Assembly: GCF_022869805.1 (NCBI RefSeq)
Contig: NZ_CP094974.1
Coordinates: 3,906,001-3,970,000, forward strand
Direction: 5' to 3'
Origin: Halosolutus halophilus
Lineage (GTDB): Archaea > Halobacteriota > Halobacteria > Halobacteriales > Natrialbaceae
Length of the DNA: 64,000 bases
Of the stretch, positions 57,733-64,000 are shown piece by piece. The notes beneath the pieces are model-generated. The model saw only the letters and a list, made by a program, of their open reading frames with translations. It searched no databases and was not told where the DNA came from. How positions within the stretch are numbered: position 1 is the stretch's first letter; the number at the start of each line of letters is the position of its first letter. The translations under genes were made by a program, and so were the position numbers.

Positions 57733-59664
57733 ATGGAATACCAACGACTCGAGGACTACGGTGCTATCGGTGACGGAAACACCGTCGCTCTCGTCGGCCG
57801 TAACGGCTCGATCGACTGGTGTCCGTTCCCGCACGTCGAATCGCCCAGCGTCTTCGCCGCGCTGCTGGACGCCGATCGCGGCGGGCGGTTCGCCGTTCGA
57901 CCGACGCAGTCGTTCGAGTCCGTCCAGCGGTACCGCGATCGGACCAACGTCCTCGAGACGACGTTCCAGACCGCAGGCGGCACCGCGACGGTGACCGACT
58001 TCGTGCCCGTCGCCGAAGCGACCGGGGCGGACGATCCGCCCGCAGTCTACCGGAAACTGGACTGTGACGACGGGCCGCTCGAGTTCGAGGTCCAGTTCGA
58101 GCCGCGATTCGACTACGCGCGGGACGTACCCGCGGTCGACCCGGCGACCGACGGCGCGACGGGCGACGGCGTCGTCGCGATCGGCGACGACGAACGGGCC
58201 GTCCTCTCGAGCGACGTCCCGCTCGATCCGTCGGCCGACGGGCACGGGGCGAGCGCGACGGTGACGATCGAGGCCGGCGAGACGCGCTGGCTCGTCCTGG
58301 GGTACGACGCGGCGATTCCACTCGAGCCGTCGTGCCACCGGGAGACGCTCCGGGACACCGTCGACTACTGGCGAGAATGGATTCACGATTGCGACGGGGA
58401 GAACTGTCCCGTCGGCGGGCCGTGGCACGATCTCGCGGTTCGATCGTCGCTCGTTCTCAAACTCCTCATCCACCGCGAGACGGGCGCGGTGTGTGCGGCC
58501 CCGACGACCTCGCTGCCGGAGGACCTCGGCGGCGTCCGCAACTGGGACTACCGATTCAACTGGATCCGCGACGCGGCCTTTACGGTCAGGGCGCTGTCCG
58601 AACTGGGCCACCTGGCGGAGGCGCGATCGTACTTCGAACTCTGTCTCGATCACTGTCGCAAGCACGATCCCGGGGCGGTTCCGCCGGTCTACGGCCTCCA
58701 CGGCGAAGACGTCCCCGAGGAGCGGACCCTCGATCACCTCAGCGGACACGGCGGTTCGGCCCCCGTGCGCGTCGGGAACGCGGCGAAGAACCAGCACCAG
58801 CTCGACGTCTACGGCGAGTTGATCCTCGCGATCTACGAGAGCGTCCGCTACGGCGAACCCGTGACGACCGACGACTGGGCGGTGATGTGCGATCTGATCG
58901 ACTACGTCTGTGAGGGGTGGGACGAGCCCGACGCCGGCATCTGGGAGGTTCGGTCCGACTACGAGCAGTTCGTCTACTCGAAGGTGCTGTGCTGGACGGC
59001 GCTCGACCGCGGGATCAAACTCGCCGAGGCCGCCGGCGACGACGTGTCGGCCCCGGTCGATCGCTGGCGGGCGTGTCGTCGGAACGTCCGGGACGCGGTC
59101 CTCGAGCGCGGATACAGCGAGCGTGCGAACAGTTTCGTCCGGGCGTTCGGCGACGAGGAGACGCTCGACGCGGCGAATCTGCTCGTTCCGGTCGTCGGCT
59201 TCCTCCCTCCCGACGACGATCGCGTCCAGGGGACGATCGACGCGACGATCGACCGACTGACGACCGACGACGGCCTCGTGCGGCGCTACGAGGGCGACGA
59301 CGGGCTCCCCGGCGAGGCGAGTCCGTTCGCCGTCTGTTCGTTCTGGCTCGTCACCGCGCTCGCGTTATCGGGACGGACCGCCGACGCGACCGAGCGGTTC
59401 GAACGGCTCCTCGAATACGCCAGTTCCCTCGGCCTGCTCGCCGAGGCGATCGATCCTGACACCGGCGAACAGCGGGGCAATTTCCCCCAGGCGTACAGTC
59501 ACATCGGGCTCCTCAACGGCGCGCTCTACCTCGGAAACGCGGCCGGTTCGAGCGAGGCGTCACCGGCCCCGCTCGGCCTCGACGAGTCGCTCGACGCTGC
59601 CGCGTCCGGCGGGGAAATCGTCCGCCAGTCGAACGACACCGAACGAGAGACACCAGGCCAATGA
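57733..59664 (+). CDS. glycoside hydrolase family 15 (glucoamylase/trehalase type)
   Basis: A 643-residue enzyme with the usual GH15 N-terminal beta-sandwich (to about 240) and a C-terminal (alpha/alpha)6 barrel. Landmarks: IGDGNTVALVGRNGSIDW near 10-27 in overlapping parts, NWDYRFNWIRDAAFT near 270 and DAGIWEVR near 402-409 with a catalytic Glu. There is no signal peptide, so it would act on an internal sugar such as trehalose or maltooligosaccharide. Similar GH15s pair with SPW and dehydrogenase genes in other prokaryotes, as I recall. Its last four bases overlap the next start. Confidence 0.93.
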   Translation: MEYQRLEDYGAIGDGNTVALVGRNGSIDWCPFPHVESPSVFAALLDADRGGRFAVRPTQSFESVQRYRDRTNVLETTFQTAGGTATVTDFVPVAEATGADDPPAVYRKLDCDDGPLEFEVQFEPRFDYARDVPAVDPATDGATGDGVVAIGDDERAVLSSDVPLDPSADGHGASATVTIEAGETRWLVLGYDAAIPLEPSCHRETLRDTVDYWREWIHDCDGENCPVGGPWHDLAVRSSLVLKLLIHRETGAVCAAPTTSLPEDLGGVRNWDYRFNWIRDAAFTVRALSELGHLAEARSYFELCLDHCRKHDPGAVPPVYGLHGEDVPEERTLDHLSGHGGSAPVRVGNAAKNQHQLDVYGELILAIYESVRYGEPVTTDDWAVMCDLIDYVCEGWDEPDAGIWEVRSDYEQFVYSKVLCWTALDRGIKLAEAAGDDVSAPVDRWRACRRNVRDAVLERGYSERANSFVRAFGDEETLDAANLLVPVVGFLPPDDDRVQGTIDATIDRLTTDDGLVRRYEGDDGLPGEASPFAVCSFWLVTALALSGRTADATERFERLLEYASSLGLLAEAIDPDTGEQRGNFPQAYSHIGLLNGALYLGNAAGSSEASPAPLGLDESLDAAASGGEIVRQSNDTERETPGQ

Positions 59665-61145
59665 GCGACGAGAGACACCACGACTCGAACGACGAATCGA
59701 CCGCCGTGACGACCGACGGACGAATACGGGACTCGCGGACCGACGACGGTGGAAACGGCGACGAGAGCGGCGATCGGAACGGCGAGGACGACGGCTCGAT
59801 GCGGCCGGGCGACATGATGCTCGCCCACCCGACGGAGGAGATCTGGCCCCAGTACGCCATCATCTCGCTCGGGTTCTGGCTCCTGGCGAGCACGCCGACG
59901 CTGGGGTACGAGAGCGCGCTGATGCGGTGGAACGGCATCGTGAGCGGAGTCGTCCTCATTGCGCTGGCCGGCCTCACGATCTACCGGGAGAGCGGCTACG
60001 CAAACTACGCCAACGGCTTCGTCGGCCTCTGGCTGGTGTTCTCGCCGATCGTGTTCTGGGCGCCGACGGCCGCGGCGTACGCCAACAACACCCTCGTCGG
60101 CATCATGGTGATGACGTTCTCGATCATCATCGTGATGCGCTCGGAGATGGACGGCCCGACCGTTCCCCCGGGCTGGTCGTACAACCCCTCGACGGGCGCA
60201 CAGCGCGCCCCGCTGATCGCGCTCGGGATCTTCGGCTTCTTCGCCTCGTGGTACATGGCCGCATTCCAGCTGGAGTACATCAGTAGCGCGTGGGATCCGC
60301 TGTACGGCACGGGCACCGAGCAGATCCTCACGTCGAAGGTGTCGGCGGCGTTTCCGGTTTCCGACGCCGGCCTCGGCGCGGTCGCCTACTCGATCGAGGC
60401 CCTGATGGGATTCATGGGCGATCGGCGACGCTGGCGCACGATGCCGTGGATGGTTGCCTTCTTCGGCGTCGTCGTGATTCCCCTCGGGTTCGTCCAGGTG
60501 CTGCTGGTCATCATGCAGCCGATCATGGTCGGGACCTGGTGTACCCTCTGTCTCCTGTCGGCCTTCGGCATGCTGTGGATGATCTCGCTGACGGTCGACG
60601 AGATCGTCGCGATGGGCCAGTTCCTCGTCCGGCTGATGCGACAGGGCGACAGCCTCTGGACCGCCTTCTGGATGGGCGGGACGTTCCCCGAAGCGGAGTC
60701 CGGCGTCGACGAGACGACGGCGCGGCCGATCGACGACTCCCCGATCCGCGAGCCGTTCTGGGGCGTCTCGATCCCGTGGACGCTGCTGGCCGCGATGGCC
60801 CTCGGCGTCTGGCTCATGCTCTCGCCGACCGTCTTCGGGACGACGGGGCTCATGGCCGACAGCAGCCACCTGATCGGCTCGCTGGTCGTCTCGTTCACCG
60901 TGATCGCGACCGGCGAACCCGCCCGGGCAGTCCGGTTCCTGAACGTCCCGCTGGCCGGGTGGATCATCGTCGCTCCGTGGCTGCTCGCCGGTGTCCCGAC
61001 GATCGCCGCGATCAACGCCACCGTCGCCGGCGCGCTCGTCCTGGTCCTCAGCGTTCCGCGCGGCCCGATCGCGGACCGCTACGGCGGCTGGGAGCGCTAC
61101 GCGACCGTCGAGACGGTCGATCGACTGAATCCCCTCAGTAGCTGA
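59661..61145 (+). CDS. SPW-VKOR-SPW membrane fusion protein
   Basis: A 494-residue membrane protein. After about 60 disordered acidic residues come SPW-repeat helices (about 63-160), then a vitamin K epoxide reductase-like four-helix core (about 183-320) with the redox pair C294-T-L-C297, then a second SPW block (about 370-465). The periplasmic loop Cys pair found in ordinary VKOR is absent: the loop near 215-245 has no cysteine. The CxxC could pass electrons between a disulfide and a quinone. The start overlaps the GH15 stop by four bases. Confidence 0.85.
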   Translation: MSDERHHDSNDESTAVTTDGRIRDSRTDDGGNGDESGDRNGEDDGSMRPGDMMLAHPTEEIWPQYAIISLGFWLLASTPTLGYESALMRWNGIVSGVVLIALAGLTIYRESGYANYANGFVGLWLVFSPIVFWAPTAAAYANNTLVGIMVMTFSIIIVMRSEMDGPTVPPGWSYNPSTGAQRAPLIALGIFGFFASWYMAAFQLEYISSAWDPLYGTGTEQILTSKVSAAFPVSDAGLGAVAYSIEALMGFMGDRRRWRTMPWMVAFFGVVVIPLGFVQVLLVIMQPIMVGTWCTLCLLSAFGMLWMISLTVDEIVAMGQFLVRLMRQGDSLWTAFWMGGTFPEAESGVDETTARPIDDSPIREPFWGVSIPWTLLAAMALGVWLMLSPTVFGTTGLMADSSHLIGSLVVSFTVIATGEPARAVRFLNVPLAGWIIVAPWLLAGVPTIAAINATVAGALVLVLSVPRGPIADRYGGWERYATVETVDRLNPLSS

Positions 61146-61147
61146 CC

Positions 61148-62188
61148 ATGTCCGAATCCACCGTATCCGAAGCCGAACCCACCGAATCCGAAGTCGTCGT
61201 CGTCACGGGCGCATCGGCCGGCGTCGGGCGAGCCACCGCTCGCGCGTTCGCCGAACGCGGCGCGAAAATCGGCCTGCTCGCGCGGGGCGAGGACGGCCTC
61301 GAAGGCGCGCGCGAAGACGTCGAGGCGGCCGGCGGCGAGGCGATCACCGTCCCGACCGACGTGGCCGATCCCGACGCGATCGAGGCCGCGGCCGAAGCCG
61401 TCGAGGAGACGTTCGGACCGATCGACGTCTGGGTGAACAACGCGATGGTGTCGGTGTTGTCGCCGTCCGCGGAGATGACCGCCGACGAGTACCGTCGCGT
61501 CACCGAGGTCACGTACCTGGGATACGTCTACGGCACGCAGGCCGCGCTCGATCGGATGCGCCCGCGCGACGAGGGGACGATCGTCCAGGTCGGTTCGGCG
61601 CTTGCGTACCGCGGCATTCCGCTCCAGTCCGCCTACTGCGGGGCGAAACACGCGATCCAGGGGTACACCGAATCCGTGCGGACGGAACTCATCCACGACG
61701 ACTGCGACGTGCAACTCTCGATGGTACAGATGCCCGCGATGAACACCCCGCAGTTCGAGTGGGCGAAGAGTCGATTGCCGTGCGAGCCACAGCCGGTACC
61801 GCCGATCTACCAGCCCGAGGTCGCCGCCCGCGCGATCGTCTGGACCGTCGATCACGGACGGGACGAACTGTGGGTCGGCTGGCCGACGCTGAAGGCGATC
61901 CTCGGCAACCGACTCGTTCCGCGGCGACTCGACCGATACCTCGCACAGGGGGGATACGACGCCCAGCAGACCGACGAGCCCGTCGACCCCGATCGAGAAC
62001 ACAACCTCCGCGACCCGGTCTCGGGGGATTTCGGCGCTCACGGCCCGTTCGACGAGCGGGCCCGCGATCGAAGCCTGCAGCTCTGGGCGGCCGTGCATCG
62101 ACGAACGATCGCCCTGGTCGCCGGCCTCGCGGCCGCGGTCGTCGGCGCGGTTCTCGGTCGGCGCGTCACGGCGTCCGGTCCGGATTGA
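61148..62188 (+). CDS. membrane-anchored short-chain dehydrogenase
   Basis: A 346-residue oxidoreductase. Motifs: TGASAGVG at 20-27, NNAM at 97-100 (usually NNAG), S150, Y163 and K167. After the catalytic domain (about 250 residues) an extra 70 residues end in a transmembrane helix (about 318-336, IALVAGLAAAVVGAVLG), so it is tail-anchored. It starts two bases after the SPW-VKOR stop. The substrate is unknown. Confidence 0.9.
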   Translation: MSESTVSEAEPTESEVVVVTGASAGVGRATARAFAERGAKIGLLARGEDGLEGAREDVEAAGGEAITVPTDVADPDAIEAAAEAVEETFGPIDVWVNNAMVSVLSPSAEMTADEYRRVTEVTYLGYVYGTQAALDRMRPRDEGTIVQVGSALAYRGIPLQSAYCGAKHAIQGYTESVRTELIHDDCDVQLSMVQMPAMNTPQFEWAKSRLPCEPQPVPPIYQPEVAARAIVWTVDHGRDELWVGWPTLKAILGNRLVPRRLDRYLAQGGYDAQQTDEPVDPDREHNLRDPVSGDFGAHGPFDERARDRSLQLWAAVHRRTIALVAGLAAAVVGAVLGRRVTASGPD

Positions 62189-62261
62189 GCTACACGGAAC
62201 CCGGCCGAGTCACGCGCGAAACCTCGTAAGGTAGTTGAACGGCCCGTCCATAGCGGAGCGC

Positions 62262-62885
62262 ATGACACTGGTTGCGGGCGTCGTCGCCGTCCAGGGCGAC
62301 GTCGCGGAACACGCGGACGCCATCGAGCGGGCGGCACGGGCGCACGGCCACGAGGTTACGGTACGCGAGATCCGCGAGTCCGGGATCGTCCCCGACTGCG
62401 ACCTGCTCGCGATGCCCGGCGGCGAGTCGACGACCATCTCCCGACTCGTCCACAGCGAGGGGATCGCCCCGGAGATCCGCGCGCACGTCGACGCCGGCAA
62501 GCCGCTGCTCGCGACGTGTGCCGGGCTGATCGTCGCCTCGACCGACGCGGGCGACGATCGGGTCGACGAACTCGGATTGCTCGACGTGAGCGTCGAGCGA
62601 AACGCCTTCGGCCGCCAGAAGGACAGCTTCGAGGTGCCGCTGTCCGTTTCCGGTCTCGCCGACGACGAACCGTACCCGGCGGTGTTCATCCGGGCCCCGG
62701 CGATCGACGCGGTCGGGGAGTGCGAGGTGCTCGCGACGTGGGACGATCGGCCGGTTGCCGTCCGAGACGGGCCGATCGTCGGCACCGCCTTCCATCCCGA
62801 ACTGACCCCCGACAGCCGGATTCACGGGCTCGCCTTCTTCGAGAACGACGACGCGTCGGTACCGGCGGGAGAGGAGATACACTGA
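62262..62885 (+). CDS. pdxT: pyridoxal 5'-phosphate synthase glutaminase subunit
   Basis: A 207-residue class I glutaminase that supplies ammonia to PdxS in vitamin B6 synthesis. Motifs: GVVAVQGDVAEH near 6-17, MPGGESTT near 51-58, nucleophile C86 in LLATCAGL, and the pair H178 and E180 in TAFHPEL. The start at 62262 matches the usual N-terminus MTLVAGVVAVQGD. pdxS is not in the window. Confidence 0.95.
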   Translation: MTLVAGVVAVQGDVAEHADAIERAARAHGHEVTVREIRESGIVPDCDLLAMPGGESTTISRLVHSEGIAPEIRAHVDAGKPLLATCAGLIVASTDAGDDRVDELGLLDVSVERNAFGRQKDSFEVPLSVSGLADDEPYPAVFIRAPAIDAVGECEVLATWDDRPVAVRDGPIVGTAFHPELTPDSRIHGLAFFENDDASVPAGEEIH

Positions 62886-62998
62886 CGCAGTCGGCGGACG
62901 GCGATCGGTCACGTCGTCGGGACCGCTCGGCCCGACACTCGCGGTGCATGCACTCGCTGTCGGGCAGGTTTTTCATCCTCGCACGCATCCATGGGGGT

Positions 62999-63466
62999 AT
63001 GAAGGCATCCATCGATGCGGTCCGCGTCGCGGGGACGCCCCAGGGACCGGTCCCAGTGGTCGTCCTCGCCGTCGACGACGAAAACGACGTCGTGCCGATT
63101 TTCATCGGGTTCAACGAGGCGACCAGCATCGCCCGCGGCCTCGAGGCCGACGACATCGGTCGCCCGCTGACCCACGACCTCCTGCTCGACGTGATGGAGG
63201 AACTCGGCAGCCGGATCGATCGGGTCGTCGTCAGCGAGATCGAGCAACGCGACGACGGGCAGGGCGGGACCTACATCGCCGATCTCCACGTCGAGACGCC
63301 GCGGGGCGAGACCGTCATCGACGCCCGGCCCAGCGACTCGCTGGCGCTCGCCGCCCGAACGAACGCGTCGATCGAAGTGACCGAAGACGTCTTCGAGGAC
63401 GGCCGAGACGACAGCGAAAAGTTCGAGCAACTGGAAGACATCCGCAACGTATCCGGTGAGATGTAG
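62999..63466 (+). CDS. bifunctional nuclease (BFN/DUF151) domain protein
   Basis: A 155-residue protein of the DUF151 family. It has VLAVDDENDVVPIFIGFNEATSIA near 23-46 in overlapping parts, then DRVVVSEI and the signature IDARPSDSLALAART near 110-124. Plant members have DNase and RNase activity; archaeal ones are untested. hisE begins one base after its stop. Confidence 0.92.
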   Translation: MKASIDAVRVAGTPQGPVPVVVLAVDDENDVVPIFIGFNEATSIARGLEADDIGRPLTHDLLLDVMEELGSRIDRVVVSEIEQRDDGQGGTYIADLHVETPRGETVIDARPSDSLALAARTNASIEVTEDVFEDGRDDSEKFEQLEDIRNVSGEM

Positions 63467-63751
63467 ATGGAGGATATACTCGAGGAGCTGTTTGCCGTCA
63501 TCGAGGATCGCAAGGAAACGCTTCCGGAGGGGTCCTACACCGCGTCGCTGTTCACCCACGAGAAGGGCGAGAACGCGGTGCTGGAGAAACTCGGCGAAGA
63601 GACGACCGAACTCGTCCTCGCGGCGAAAGACGACGACGACGAGGAAGTGGCCTACGAGGCCGCCGACATCGTCTATCACCTGCTCGTGTTGCTCTCGATG
63701 AAAGACATGGATCTCGCAGACCTCGAAGCGGAGCTTCGGGCTCGTCGGTGA
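63467..63751 (+). CDS. hisE: phosphoribosyl-ATP diphosphatase
   Basis: A 94-residue helical protein of the MazG fold that converts phosphoribosyl-ATP to phosphoribosyl-AMP, step 2 of histidine synthesis. Markers: LEELFAVIEDRK, the metal-binding KLGEETTELVLAAK (about 41-54) and YEAADIVYHLLVLL. It directly follows the BFN gene and precedes a 167-base gap. Confidence 0.96.
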   Translation: MEDILEELFAVIEDRKETLPEGSYTASLFTHEKGENAVLEKLGEETTELVLAAKDDDDEEVAYEAADIVYHLLVLLSMKDMDLADLEAELRARR

Positions 63752-63918
63752 GCGGACTGCCCCGCGCCGTCGACGGGGCAACGGCGAGGGATCCGCCCGT
63801 GCCGTCGTCGGCCCGGCCCCCAATCGACGGGTTAGTTTCTTGGTGAGGGAGGGGTGATACCCACACGTTGCACGAACGACAGGTCGACGGTCCGATTCGA
63901 ACGACGAGGTGACTTCAC

Positions 63919-64000
63919 GTGGCAGCCGATTCCAGGGGCGACGAATCCAGTGGCGATCGGTTCGACTACCGGCAGGTATCGTTCGTCGTGCTCGCCGCGC
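63919..64000 (+). CDS. start of an unidentified gene, cut by the window edge
   Basis: From GTG 63919 the frame reads MAADSRGDESSGDRFDYRQVSFVVLAA and stays open to the edge (written here as one example of 27 residues in two parts: MAADSRGDESSGD, RFDYRQVSFVVLAA). An acidic start followed by a hydrophobic run suggests a membrane protein. Nothing more can be said. Confidence 0.35.
   Translation, partial: MAADSRGDESSGDRFDYRQVSFVVLAA

Noticed and set aside
63880-63905. GATTCGAAC, resembling a tRNA T-loop read backwards
   Set aside because: No acceptor, D or anticodon stem can be built around it on either strand. No tRNA was found anywhere in the window.
1-64000. Possible CRISPR arrays, insertion sequences or prophage
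   Set aside because: No regularly spaced repeats with unique spacers, no transposase or integrase motifs and no terminal inverted repeats were seen. The repeats present are short tandem arrays or single hairpins.

Overview
This window is a stretch of chromosome from an extremely halophilic archaeon (class Halobacteria). The evidence is high GC with strongly GC-biased third codon positions, very acidic proteins, archaeal-type TATA boxes about 25 bases before leaderless starts, and lineage-specific genes: bacteriorhodopsin, halorhodopsin, ribosomal protein S19e, PDCD5, Sec61-beta and class I lysyl-tRNA synthetase. A Natrialbaceae-like genus (Natrinema/Haloterrigena type) is my guess, not something shown here. 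I found no rRNA, tRNA, CRISPR array, insertion sequence, integrase or origin. The region reads as ordinary core chromosome with some accessory modules.

Layout. 1-5 kb is a phototrophy island: bacteriorhodopsin, halorhodopsin, lycopene cyclase (crtY) and the Brp/Blh carotene-cleaving enzyme all point the same way, with a four-helix membrane protein divergent from bop. Together they make two light-driven ion pumps and the last two steps of retinal supply. 5-13.5 kb has a PIN-ATPase-KH protein, a globin-coupled (HemAT-like) transducer, M20 and M32 peptidases, and an AzlC/AzlD exporter. 13.7-19.8 kb has a short-chain dehydrogenase, a cobalamin-binding protein followed by a JAMM protease, a sulfatase and a DoxX protein. 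19.9-24.6 kb is informational and core metabolism: hisS, a PP-loop protein, PDCD5, rps19e and thiL.

24.7-33.3 kb has two site-2-type membrane proteases around a MobB/MoaE fusion, a CapA-like protein, pyrH and lysS. 33.3-39.1 kb holds a PadR regulator, a chlorite dismutase-family/ABM fusion (PitA/HemQ type), small haloarchaeal proteins and a GcvT/YgfZ protein. 39.2-49.6 kb is a mixed set: PHB depolymerase-type esterase, archaemetzincin, a third HExxH membrane protein, a Tat-exported multicopper oxidase with a Gly-Met-rich insert, a HAD hydrolase, a FAD-Rieske oxidoreductase, a glycerophosphodiesterase and an LLM flavin enzyme.

49.7-64 kb has a Tat-exported Ig-like protein, F420H2:NADP oxidoreductase, thioredoxin, a universal stress protein, a glutamate-cysteine ligase-family protein and Sec61-beta. 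It also has the module I find most worth pursuing. A membrane-embedded winged-helix regulator and its small membrane partner are divergent from a five-gene run: a Cys-rich four-helix copper-binding protein, an SPW-repeat protein, a GH15 glycosidase, an SPW-VKOR fusion and a membrane-anchored dehydrogenase. The window ends with pdxT, a BFN-domain protein, hisE and the start of one more gene.

Non-coding stretches hold several structured or repeated elements: a Bat-type activating-site match before crtY, short tandem repeats near 26.1 and 31.3 kb, strong inverted repeats at 26.55 and 35.9-36.1 kb that could be small RNAs or terminators, and two candidate microproteins near 45.4 kb.
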